From the NCBI GenBank assembly GCA_023379935.1, contig JAMCPD010000020.1:1-64000 (forward strand): a stretch of 64,000 bases of DNA. The letters run 5' to 3'. Shown here in pieces: positions 54,524 to 62,014 of this stretch (position 1 is its first letter; every line of letters starts with the position of its first letter). The translations under genes were made by a program, and so were the position numbers. The notes under the pieces were generated by a model, which was given only the letters and a program-made list of their open reading frames with translations, had not been told where the DNA came from and ran no database searches. The DNA comes from Actinomycetota bacterium (GTDB lineage Bacteria; Actinomycetota; Acidimicrobiia; Acidimicrobiales; JAMCPD01).

Positions 54524-55369
54524 TTATGACTTGCGAATATCTTTTATGATCTCCCAGAAATCGTTGCGTACGGTATGCAGATACCCAACACCACCCACGA
54601 GATTGTTTCTGGCTTGCACAAATATCGTCTTGTTGCCCGGGTATCCTTGTGGGGTTGCTTCAAGCACATTGTTTGTTGCGCTAGCTGTGTCAGAATCTGC
54701 TTGAGATAATGCCGAGTTTAGGTTCTGGAGGGTTGCTTCTGCTGAGCCAACGTTTAAACCTTGTTGTTGTGCAGTGGTGATAGCAGCTTGGATTTCTGGA
54801 ATAACTGCGGCTATCTGCAGCTCGACATAGCTTTCCCTGTCTTTAGCCATGGTCAGTTCCACTTGAGGTGACATTACCATAAAAACTCGGTAGTTTTCTA
54901 TCATTGAGCGAGCATATACCTGAAGCTGATAACGATCAGTAGTTGCTTGCACTTCCCCCAGTAGTGTTTCCATGCCGGATGTCTCATTGCTCAAAAGATT
55001 ATCCAAAGCGGACTTATCGGTGGTCGTAAGAGTTGCAGATGCATTTACCCTTGCAGTTAGTTTACTCAGTTGCAAAAGGCGAATGTTTATCTGTTGTTCG
55101 ACTCTTTGTTGCAACTCCATACAAGGTGTAGTTGTCGACGAACCGCTTACACTTGAACTCTGCGGGACGACATTACTTGAAACCGATGTACTACTCGTAG
55201 CAGCATTCGGCAATGTAGATGCAGTTACGCATGGGCCTAAATGGGGAACTCTGGGAACCCTTGGAGATAGCTGTGCGCCTGCCGCAGATGGGGTAAGTCC
55301 TATTATGGTTGCAATAACCAGCACCGACGATAATAAGACTACGTTTTTTTTAAATATAAAAGTTTTCAT
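54524..55369 (-). CDS. Secreted protein of unknown function, helical
   Basis: 281 residues from ATG 55369, chosen for the Shine-Dalgarno AAGGAGAA just before it; an alternative ATG at 55429 overlaps the previous gene by 4 bases (ATGA). A signal peptide (NVVLLSSVLVIATIIGLTPSAAGAQ) is followed by a Ser/Thr-rich stretch and then long amphipathic helices (LQQRVEQQINIRLLQLSKLTARVNAS ... IPEIQAAITTAQQQGLNVGSAEATLQNLNSAL). No catalytic motif is seen. The upstream lipoprotein is probably its operon partner. Confidence 0.7.
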   Translation of the reverse strand: MKTFIFKKNVVLLSSVLVIATIIGLTPSAAGAQLSPRVPRVPHLGPCVTASTLPNAATSSTSVSSNVVPQSSSVSGSSTTTPCMELQQRVEQQINIRLLQLSKLTARVNASATLTTTDKSALDNLLSNETSGMETLLGEVQATTDRYQLQVYARSMIENYRVFMVMSPQVELTMAKDRESYVELQIAAVIPEIQAAITTAQQQGLNVGSAEATLQNLNSALSQADSDTASATNNVLEATPQGYPGNKTIFVQARNNLVGGVGYLHTVRNDFWEIIKDIRKS

Positions 55370-55425
55370 GATTGTTCTCCTTGTTCTTTTGACTCTTCCT
55401 GTTTTCATAGCTGTTTTCATAGTTA

Positions 55426-55746
55426 TCATCCTTCCTTACCCGACATGTCGTTTGCAGCATTGTTCAAGTGCTGGGTTATCGAAGAAAGCTCAGAATCAAT
55501 TTGAGCCAGCCCGATAGAATTGATTGGCAATGCCGATGGGGGAGTTGAAAAGCTGGATTTTGTTACAACTCCAGAACCTTGCCTACGAGAGGTTATGGTT
55601 TTTGCAACTGTGGTAACCGTAGAACTACCAGCTGATGCTTGTTTGGATACCCCGGCACAACCACTCAGCGTTGTTCCAACTATCATTATGACTATAGGCA
55701 GCATAATCAAGAATGATTTTTTCATGTTCCTAAATTTTTTATTCAT
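55426..55746 (-). CDS. Small lipoprotein, unknown function
   Basis: 106 residues. AAAAAGGAG lies before the ATG at 55746. Signal peptide KKSFLIMLPIVIMIVGTTLSGC with a classic lipobox (LSGC), then a Ser/Thr-rich linker and a short helix (IGLAQIDSELSSITQHLNNAANDM) similar in style to the helical protein encoded next. The start codon lies inside repeat module R1, so R1 supplies the promoter and Shine-Dalgarno. Confidence 0.75.
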   Translation of the reverse strand: MNKKFRNMKKSFLIMLPIVIMIVGTTLSGCAGVSKQASAGSSTVTTVAKTITSRRQGSGVVTKSSFSTPPSALPINSIGLAQIDSELSSITQHLNNAANDMSGKEG

Positions 55747-55900
55747 TTTGTCTCCTTTTTAAATAAACTGCTGTTTTAGCAACTGTAATTAATTATCGAG
55801 TAGGAAAGTTAACATATGATGATCAGTTTGTTAGGGTATTGTTAGCAGTTTTGTCTGCTACAAGCAATACAATTTACTGAGCAGTTATAGTTAGATAACG
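55727..55900 (-). repeat. Promoter module R1
   Basis: First of three related ~130-180 bp segments. It contains the start of the lipoprotein gene (minus strand), its Shine-Dalgarno, GTTTTAGCAACTGTAATTAA, GTTAACATATGATGATCA and the TTGTTA-GGGTA-TTGTTA box. R2 (56304-56484) matches along its whole length with scattered differences; R3 (58792-58923) matches the upstream part. Confidence 0.9.
55828..55844. promoter_or_regulatory. Direct-repeat operator candidate in R1
   Basis: TTGTTAGGGTATTGTTA: two TTGTTA hexamers 11 bp apart, the spacing bound by OmpR/PhoB-type dimers. Identical in R2 and R3. Confidence 0.6.
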
Positions 55901-56076
55901 GTAACTACAGAGCTCAAAGAGAAACTAAAGCTAGATCTGACACGTAAATTTATCACCTTGGGCGAAATTAAAAAATTATCGGACAAACAAAAAAAGGTCC
56001 TTATCCACAATGACTTTTATCACAAAATAAAACCGTAAGATCCTTATGCCAACAGGCTAAAGGAGGAGTTTTATAA

Positions 56077-56280
56077 ATGTTAACTGCCAGAGTTAATATA
56101 GATGACAACATCGTGACATACCTGTACAACCTGGCAAAAAGGGAAAAGCGGGTGATGAACCTAAAAGGGGGGCGAACAGTTCATCATCCGCTTTCCAACG
56201 CCAACTTAATCGGTAGGTTGCCGGAACATTTCAACGATTGTCTACTGGCGCTCGAGGATCATCAAAAAATATCCTCCTAG
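56077..56280 (+). CDS. Small ORF with strong ribosome site, unknown
   Basis: 67 residues. A full AAAGGAGG Shine-Dalgarno stands at the right distance before the ATG, which argues that it is translated. The protein is basic with no recognised motif (ends LPEHFNDCLLALEDHQKISS). Just upstream, about 55900-56037, another stretch reads openly in frame (LTRKFITLGEIKKLSDKQKK) with no start codon, so this may be the remains of a longer gene. It is flanked by repeat modules R1 and R2. Confidence 0.5.
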   Translation: MLTARVNIDDNIVTYLYNLAKREKRVMNLKGGRTVHHPLSNANLIGRLPEHFNDCLLALEDHQKISS

Positions 56281-56323
56281 AGCTCTTACGACGCCAGGCC
56301 CACTTCCTAAATTTTTTATTCAT
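56231..56323 (-). pseudogene. Truncated copy of the lipoprotein gene start
   Basis: R2 carries the same Shine-Dalgarno and first codons (MNKKF) as the lipoprotein at 55746; after these the frame diverges (WAWRRKSSRRIFF...) and stops after 30 residues. It has no lipobox. This shows that R2 arose by duplication of the lipoprotein promoter region and lost the gene body. Confidence 0.6.
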
Positions 56324-56484
56324 TTTGTCTCCTTTTTTAAATAAACTGCTGTTTTAGCAACTGTAATTAATTATCGAAGAAGAAAGTTAACATATGATGA
56401 CCATTTTGTTAGGGTATTGTTAAAGCTTTGCCTGTTACAAGCAATAAAATTTACTGAGCAGTTGTAGTTGGGCAACGAAAGCTT
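56304..56484 (-). repeat. Promoter module R2
   Basis: Second copy of the module, in the same orientation as R1, 577 bp away. It is followed on the minus strand only by a truncated gene start; its other edge touches the 3' end of the esterase at 56484. Confidence 0.9.
56406..56422. promoter_or_regulatory. Direct-repeat operator candidate in R2
   Basis: TTGTTAGGGTATTGTTA, identical to the R1 and R3 boxes while flanking bases differ. Confidence 0.55.
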
Positions 56485-57515
56485 CATGATTTGACATATT
56501 TTAAAGCGAAGTTAATCGAATCTTGCATTACGGTTTTGTTGACAGGTGCACTCGGAATTGATTCTTCCGGAGATTGATCCGTAAATTTATAAAAAGCGTA
56601 ACCGCTGGCATGACGGTCGGTATCGGGAATTCTCAGCCAGTTAACAATCCCGTTTTGGGTGAGCGCACCTGCATAGTCAATTGCATTCAGGGGGCTGATA
56701 AATTCACTGAGTCCGTTTGCTATGTACTGAGGTGCCATAGCCGAATTAATCCGGTGCATGGGGTCGCCAAATTTTTCGACGTCAGATCCCGGAGAAGCTC
56801 TCATATATCGGTCAAAAACAGAATTTGGGTAATTTCCTGCTTCACTTACATCAGGCAGCCCTGACCAACCTACAACTGCACTGATAGGAACTCCGGCAAT
56901 TTGGGTAGCACCAACCATATATGCGTTGTGAGCGCCCGACGATGCGCCAAAAATTACAACGCCTAATGTCGGATCGGCACCGTACTTTGCGGGATCGTTG
57001 CTCAAAAAATATCTGATTGCCGGTTTGATGTCAATCTGAACCGTTCCGTCGGCAATATTCTTCCATTTTCCCGCACCGGGATAGCTAACGTTGCCATAAA
57101 GACCGTTTGCAAATCCGTGATATTCGATATTTACAGCCACAAAACCTTTTTTTGCCCAGTTGGCCATTATGCCGTTAAAGCCCAAATACTCAGGATAGCT
57201 GCTTCCCTGTGAACAGCCGGCAGACCCTTGAAACCCTGTACCGCCCATCCCAAACACTATCGGATGCAGTCCAGTTGTATCTGGAGAAATAACCGTATAG
57301 CTAAGAGCATCGGTCCCGCTACAGGTCTGTTGACTGTATCCATCGTGCTCATAAGTAACCTCCGGCCAAATGTGTACCGCTGAGGATATACCTGCTCCCG
57401 TAGTCGTTGTTGAGACAGAACTGCCGGTAGATTGGGTCGATTTTGTGCATGAGGAAAGAGATACACTGCAGTACACCAAAATCATGACAATAGCAGCAAT
57501 CTGTTTGAAGATCAT
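56484..57515 (-). CDS. Lipoprotein alpha/beta hydrolase (esterase-like)
   Basis: 343 residues from ATG 57515 (MIFKQIAAIVMILVYC...), chosen because it opens a signal peptide with lipobox LSSC; the frame is open 49 codons further, inside the preceding gene. The fold shows HPIVFGMGGTGFQGSAG and the nucleophile GASSGAHNAY; a late His in DRHASGYAFYKF is a triad candidate. Substrate unknown; similar in style to cutinase/polyester hydrolases. It starts 2 bp after the glycosidase stop, so the two form an operon. Confidence 0.78.
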   Translation of the reverse strand: MIFKQIAAIVMILVYCSVSLSSCTKSTQSTGSSVSTTTTGAGISSAVHIWPEVTYEHDGYSQQTCSGTDALSYTVISPDTTGLHPIVFGMGGTGFQGSAGCSQGSSYPEYLGFNGIMANWAKKGFVAVNIEYHGFANGLYGNVSYPGAGKWKNIADGTVQIDIKPAIRYFLSNDPAKYGADPTLGVVIFGASSGAHNAYMVGATQIAGVPISAVVGWSGLPDVSEAGNYPNSVFDRYMRASPGSDVEKFGDPMHRINSAMAPQYIANGLSEFISPLNAIDYAGALTQNGIVNWLRIPDTDRHASGYAFYKFTDQSPEESIPSAPVNKTVMQDSINFALKYVKS

Positions 57516-57516
57516 C

Positions 57517-58737
57517 TCAGGTCCCTTGTGCGATGTTCCGGTATGCCTGGTATGAAGCCTTTGTTTCATAGTTTGAATATGCCAATCCTGCTCCGAATCC
57601 TTCAGAAAAAGTCTTATTGTATGAGGAATCTGGAGGCGGAGTTTGAGCAGTGTTTGGATCAATCATAAACGTCCAGTCGATTCCGGTTACATTGGAGTCT
57701 TTAGCCAAAGCATTAAACGTATCGGTGAGGAAATCTGCCTGACCTACCTCGCCCCCCCTATACTTCCCCCCCAGTTCGATACTGTAAACAGCTGAATTCT
57801 GAAGCGAAGGAGTTGAAGGGTATCCTACTTCGGTTACCCAAACAGGCAAATGACGGCCGCCGTCACAGCTTGTAACAGCCTTTTCGGAAGCATCAACTAT
57901 CTGGGGCGAATAAATCGGTCCGTGATCTCCAACATGGATATCCAATATATCTATAGAATCGCACCACTGAGGATTGGAATACAAAGACCGTGCAAATGCG
58001 CTCACCTCATTTTCATAGGGAGTGATCGGGCCTAAGCGTGACCGGATGGCTTCAAGCGAGAGCGGAACAGCTTCTGTTCCTCCGTTTAATATTTTGATGC
58101 CAGGGTCTGCCGTATGTGCTGTTTGAAAAACAACCTGTTGAAAATGGGCAAATGTCGCCGCGCTTCCGCCCACCCAGTTCTTATTAAAATTTTGAGGTTC
58201 ATTACGCGTAATTATATACTGAAGGCCCTCTGACTTACAGTGGTTAACAAGTGCGGTTACATAATTTTTCACTGAGCTGCATGAAGCAGTTGTACTGTTG
58301 CAGTCTATCGGAGGCGCACTGGTGTTCCCTCCCGTTGCATCCCACACAGGCTCATTTCCGAGTTCAAACAGTACAGTCAATTTGTCTGCTTGCGCCAATG
58401 AAAATAATCTGTCGATTGCCGTCCAATTAAACATACCGTTTGACGGCTCAGTACCTGCCCAATTGCCTCCGATCCTTACTGCAGCTCCCCCGGCCTCCTC
58501 GATAAGCTTTAGGACTTTTGCCAGATTGGAAGCGCCGATATCGCTGTCAAACTGGTTAACGTCGATACCATAAACAGTTTGGAGCGGCGGATTTGGATTT
58601 GTGACCGTTGCTGGCGAGGTACTTGGTGAAGTGCCTGTTGTTGCATTGACAGTGACGTTAGGAGAGGTTGAACGCCCGCATGCCGACATTGTTAACAGTA
58701 ACGCTATGGATAAACAAAAAATTATATGCTTTCTCAT
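57517..58737 (-). CDS. Lipoprotein glycoside hydrolase (clan GH-A, GH39/GH5-like)
   Basis: 406 residues. Signal peptide with lipobox (IALLLTMSAC). (beta/alpha)8 glycosidase features: GNWAGTEPSNGMFNWTAIDRLFSLAQ, LFELGNEPVWD, acid/base Glu in IITRNEPQNFNKNW and nucleophile Glu in LPVWVTEVGYPS. Family assignment is uncertain: GH39-like by the NEP...TEVG pattern. Promoter module R3 lies 54 bp upstream, and the response regulator gene is divergent across the same gap. Confidence 0.78.
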   Translation of the reverse strand: MRKHIIFCLSIALLLTMSACGRSTSPNVTVNATTGTSPSTSPATVTNPNPPLQTVYGIDVNQFDSDIGASNLAKVLKLIEEAGGAAVRIGGNWAGTEPSNGMFNWTAIDRLFSLAQADKLTVLFELGNEPVWDATGGNTSAPPIDCNSTTASCSSVKNYVTALVNHCKSEGLQYIITRNEPQNFNKNWVGGSAATFAHFQQVVFQTAHTADPGIKILNGGTEAVPLSLEAIRSRLGPITPYENEVSAFARSLYSNPQWCDSIDILDIHVGDHGPIYSPQIVDASEKAVTSCDGGRHLPVWVTEVGYPSTPSLQNSAVYSIELGGKYRGGEVGQADFLTDTFNALAKDSNVTGIDWTFMIDPNTAQTPPPDSSYNKTFSEGFGAGLAYSNYETKASYQAYRNIAQGT

Positions 58738-58791
58738 AATTTCTAACTTAAATCAAATCCCTGAGTTTTAATACGAAGTGCAACACTTCTC

Positions 58792-58923
58792 GTTTTAGCA
58801 ACTGTAATTAATTATTGAGGAGGGAAGTTAACATATGATGATCATTTTGTTAGGGTATTGTTAAAGTTTTGTCTGTTACAAGCAATACAATTTACTGACA
58901 GTTATAGTTGGGTAATAAAAGCT
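58792..58923 (-). repeat. Promoter module R3
   Basis: Third copy, shared from GTTTTAGCAACTGTAATTAA to AGTTATAGTTGGGTAA. It lies between the divergent glycosidase and response-regulator genes and so could serve both. It lacks the gene-start part of R1 and R2. Confidence 0.85.
58847..58863. promoter_or_regulatory. Direct-repeat operator candidate in R3
   Basis: TTGTTAGGGTATTGTTA, 91 bp before the response-regulator ATG and 110 bp before the glycosidase ATG. It is a natural autoregulatory site. Confidence 0.6.
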
Positions 58924-58953
58924 GCAATGAAGAACTAGGAATGTACCGATATC

Positions 58954-59643
58954 ATGACACCAAAAGCATCACCAAAATCATTAGGGACTATTATTGTCGT
59001 GGAAGATGATCACAACATATCTGATTTAGTGGCAACTTATCTTAGAAATGAGGGTTACAGAGCTGTTCAGGTAGAAGAAGGGGAGAAAGTTTTACAAATT
59101 TTCGAACGTGAAACTCCGCGTCTTGTTGTCTTAGATATAGGTCTAAGTGGGACACTGGATGGCTTGGATGTTTGTCGCAAGTTGCGTTCAATTAATTCAA
59201 CGCCAATTTTGATACTTACCGCACGCGACAGCGAACTTGATCGTATTATTGGTTTGGAACTTGGTGCAGACGATTATGTTACCAAGCCATTTTCTCCCAG
59301 GGAGTTAGTTGCGCGCATCAAGGCTATTTTACGTCGTAGTGACCCAGATCTGCAAACTTCTATATTGGTATCGGGAGATATAGTAGTAGATGTTACAAGG
59401 CACCAAGTTCGGGTAGCTGAAGAAGTAATAGATCTTGCTGCCCAGGAGTTTGATCTGCTAACCTATTTACTCCGACACAAAGGTGTAGTCCTTAGCAGAC
59501 GTCAGATATTAGATGGAGCTTGGGAGTTTGGTTGGTTTGGTGATGAGCGTACTGTTGATGTTCATATTCGCCAGCTTCGTAAAAAACTAGGGGATGCACT
59601 TCTGATACATACTGTATGGGGAGTGGGATATAGGTTAGGATAA
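58954..59643 (+). CDS. OmpR/PhoB-family response regulator
   Basis: 229 residues. Receiver domain with acidic pair EDDH, phospho-acceptor Asp61 (VVLDIGLSG), TARD and the conserved Lys in DDYVTKPFSPREL. The C-terminal winged helix has LAAQEFDLLTYLLRHKGVVLSRRQILDGAWEF and RTVDVHIRQLRKKLGD, ending VWGVGYRLG. It is followed 3 bp later by the sensor kinase. Its promoter region is module R3; winged-helix regulators of this class bind 11-bp-spaced direct repeats, as found in R1-R3. Confidence 0.96.
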   Translation: MTPKASPKSLGTIIVVEDDHNISDLVATYLRNEGYRAVQVEEGEKVLQIFERETPRLVVLDIGLSGTLDGLDVCRKLRSINSTPILILTARDSELDRIIGLELGADDYVTKPFSPRELVARIKAILRRSDPDLQTSILVSGDIVVDVTRHQVRVAEEVIDLAAQEFDLLTYLLRHKGVVLSRRQILDGAWEFGWFGDERTVDVHIRQLRKKLGDALLIHTVWGVGYRLG

Positions 59644-59646
59644 AAC

Positions 59647-61152
59647 TTGATCACTTCCGGTGCTCGCTCTTTACGTATGCAGCTTAGCCTATGGTCTATT
59701 GGAATCGCCTTTGTAGGTTTTATTTTAATCGGTTTTGTATCGATTTTTTTAGAACATAAGGCAGTAGTGGCTAATGAGCAGTCGGAACTACTTGCTCAGA
59801 CTAAGACAGTTGCTTCAGATATGCATCTTATTCGCTCGCCATCAATACTTAAGCCTATAGCGCGAACCTTGAAGGTTACAGGATATTCCCTCATGTTCTA
59901 TCGTTGGAATGGAACTATTATAGTTGGCGCACAGTCAACTCTTCCCGCTCCTTTAGTCCCCTCCGACATACCTCCACAGGCGGTTTTAGATGCAACCCCC
60001 ATAAGCGCCACTGTAGGCAAGGTGATATTTGCTGCAGTTCCGGCACAGATCAGCTTGCATAATATCTTCTCTATTGCAATTACCAAGTGCGCAGCTATTC
60101 CATCGGCTAAAGCTCGTCGCAATTGCCAAGTGGCGCTTAAGAAAAAATCCTCCTTTCTAAGTACGGTGGAAGGAGTAGTAGTTGTTTTTGCACGACAAGA
60201 AAGTGGTTTTGGCGACAGCATTATTTATTTTTTAGTTGCCTCATCCCTGGCGCTTATTGTTGTCATAGCACTGGTGCTGACCTTTAGCAGACGGATTACC
60301 AGATATCTAACCAACGCAGCCCGCGTTACAGTACAAATAGCCAATGGTGATTTAACAGCCAGGGTTCCTCTGGAGGATAGCCGGTATTCAGAGATCGTTT
60401 CACTTGCTCACTCAATCAATATAATGGCTGACTCCCTCAGTAATGCCCAAGCGGCTCAACATAACTTTTTGCTTTCAATATCTCATGACTTACGCACCCC
60501 ACTGACCTCCATTCGCGGTTTCACAGAAGCAATTATTGACGGTGTTGTTGACGATGTTGTAAAAGCAGGAGAAGTAATACTGGATCAGGAGCAGCGCCTT
60601 GAGCGTTTAATTGGTGACTTACTTGATTTGACGAAACTGGATACCAATCAGTTTACCCTTGATATGAAGCCCATAAATATCTCTCAAGTTGTTTCAAATA
60701 GTGTTAGAGGATTTCAGCAAGCTTTTGACACAGAGGGTTTGAGATTGTCGCTTGGGATTGCGGATGAAAACCTTTGGGTTAATGCCGACACTGATCGCCT
60801 CAGCCAGGTATTTTCGAATTTAATTGAAAATGCTTTTAAGTTTGCTCGTAACTATGTAGACATTCGGGTTGAGCGTAATCAAAGTGATGCAGTGGTATCT
60901 ATTGAAGATGACGGCCCGGGAATACCCGCTAAAGATCTACCCTATATTTTTGAACGTTTGTATTCTTCATCATCAACTCCCGCCAGACAAATAGGGACTG
61001 GGCTTGGTTTGACGATAGTTTTAGAACTATTGAATGCAATGGGAGGGAGCATACGGGCAGTTTCTCCACCTGATGCCAATGGTTATGCCACCAGGGAAGG
61101 TGTCGCTAAGGGTGGTACTCTTATGGTAGTCAAGATGCCTTTGTTGGGTTGA
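59647..61152 (+). CDS. Sensor histidine kinase
   Basis: 501 residues from TTG 59647. A first membrane helix (about 12-33), an extracytoplasmic sensor of ~150 residues containing two Cys (TKCAAIPSAKARRNCQ), a second helix (about 193-215), HAMP, HisKA with His280 (SISHDLRTPLTSIRGF) and the ATPase with NLIENAFKFA, DDGPGIPAKDLPYIFERLY and GTGLGLTIVLELL. No known ligand. The pair sits beside secreted esterases and glycosidases, its likely regulon. Confidence 0.95.
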   Translation: MITSGARSLRMQLSLWSIGIAFVGFILIGFVSIFLEHKAVVANEQSELLAQTKTVASDMHLIRSPSILKPIARTLKVTGYSLMFYRWNGTIIVGAQSTLPAPLVPSDIPPQAVLDATPISATVGKVIFAAVPAQISLHNIFSIAITKCAAIPSAKARRNCQVALKKKSSFLSTVEGVVVVFARQESGFGDSIIYFLVASSLALIVVIALVLTFSRRITRYLTNAARVTVQIANGDLTARVPLEDSRYSEIVSLAHSINIMADSLSNAQAAQHNFLLSISHDLRTPLTSIRGFTEAIIDGVVDDVVKAGEVILDQEQRLERLIGDLLDLTKLDTNQFTLDMKPINISQVVSNSVRGFQQAFDTEGLRLSLGIADENLWVNADTDRLSQVFSNLIENAFKFARNYVDIRVERNQSDAVVSIEDDGPGIPAKDLPYIFERLYSSSSTPARQIGTGLGLTIVLELLNAMGGSIRAVSPPDANGYATREGVAKGGTLMVVKMPLLG

Positions 61153-61178
61153 GGCTACTTACAGGGTTTTTGTCTTTA

Positions 61179-61232
61179 TCATATATACTAACCGATTACA
61201 TCCACAACAACATTCGTTGTCTTGGCTGTTGC
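61179..61232 (-). pseudogene. 3' remnant of a beta-repeat secreted protein gene
   Basis: On the minus strand these bases read TNVVVDVIG, then a TAG where the large esterase gene at its 3' end has TGG (VDVTGWYV). The DNA also matches (TTACATCCACAAC in the + strand). This is a relic of a sister of the 51048-54344 gene. Confidence 0.6.
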
Positions 61233-61393
61233 CGAAGTTCACAGTAGTTTTCAAGCTATTTATAAAGATGGAGATGAACCACACAAGGCTATTGCTCCGT
61301 TCAACAAATGACTACAACAAGAAAGCAACCGTTTTGATATGGTTGCATCAACCGTCAAGGTGGTAGTACAATGTACAAAAGGAGAACTAAATA

Positions 61394-61999
61394 ATGAATA
61401 CCTTAGAGACTATTACTGAGATGAGACAAAACCAAAGTTTAGCAAAAACGGTGTGCTGTTTTGGGTTGGTCAAGAGGCCTTTGGAGTTTGGTGCAAAAGT
61501 TGTACACACAGATAAGAGTCTCGAGAGACTAACAGAGCTATCCAAACGCTACGAGAGCCATCTTGATCGCATAGAGAACCTGGCTGAGCGCCACGAGAAG
61601 TCCTTGGCTAAATTGCCGGAGATTTCCAAACACTGTAAAAGACAGTTTGTTTACGTAAAGAACGATACTGCTCAGGCGAAAGGCAGATTTTTTGAAGATA
61701 AATGGAGCAAAAATGCGATCTCTTACTTAGGCTGCAAAGAACCGGGATCAGCGCGTTTTATTGATAAGGAGGCTTTAGCCGATTTGCTTGATAAAACTGA
61801 GGTTGAAGATGGTATCCTCCTTGTGGACGTGGTTCATTCGCCAATTCCGATTCTGCACCATGCCGAGCTTTTAGAGCCGGTTGCGAAGAGAGAAACCATC
61901 TCTTGTGCACCAGGTGTGACGATTGATACATCAGCTCAAAGGCCGGTAGATCAACAGTGGGGCGGCAGAAGTTCAACAGAGCGATCAAATAGCTTATAA
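61394..61999 (+). CDS. Decayed paralogue of the 14-residue-repeat protein
   Basis: 201 residues with an AAAGGAG Shine-Dalgarno. Only three degenerate repeat units remain (SLERLTELSKRY, ESHLDRIENLAERH, EKSLAKLPEISKHC) against eleven in the first gene. The C-terminal domain aligns (KGRFFEDKWSKNAISYLG, VVHSP) but an in-frame gap removes the segment corresponding to VYILAEVSSRIDVNDIERS, that is the putative catalytic core, and the end is unrelated. It may be an inactive remnant or a partner coiled coil. hisS begins 15 bp later. Confidence 0.7.
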   Translation: MNTLETITEMRQNQSLAKTVCCFGLVKRPLEFGAKVVHTDKSLERLTELSKRYESHLDRIENLAERHEKSLAKLPEISKHCKRQFVYVKNDTAQAKGRFFEDKWSKNAISYLGCKEPGSARFIDKEALADLLDKTEVEDGILLVDVVHSPIPILHHAELLEPVAKRETISCAPGVTIDTSAQRPVDQQWGGRSSTERSNSL

Positions 62000-62014
62000 G
62001 AAGCTCCTAGCTGA

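Noticed and set aside
55901-56037. Gene fragment ITVTTELKEKLKLDL... as a separate CDS
   Set aside because: No start codon or ribosome site; a stop lies immediately upstream. Mentioned only as a possible relic.
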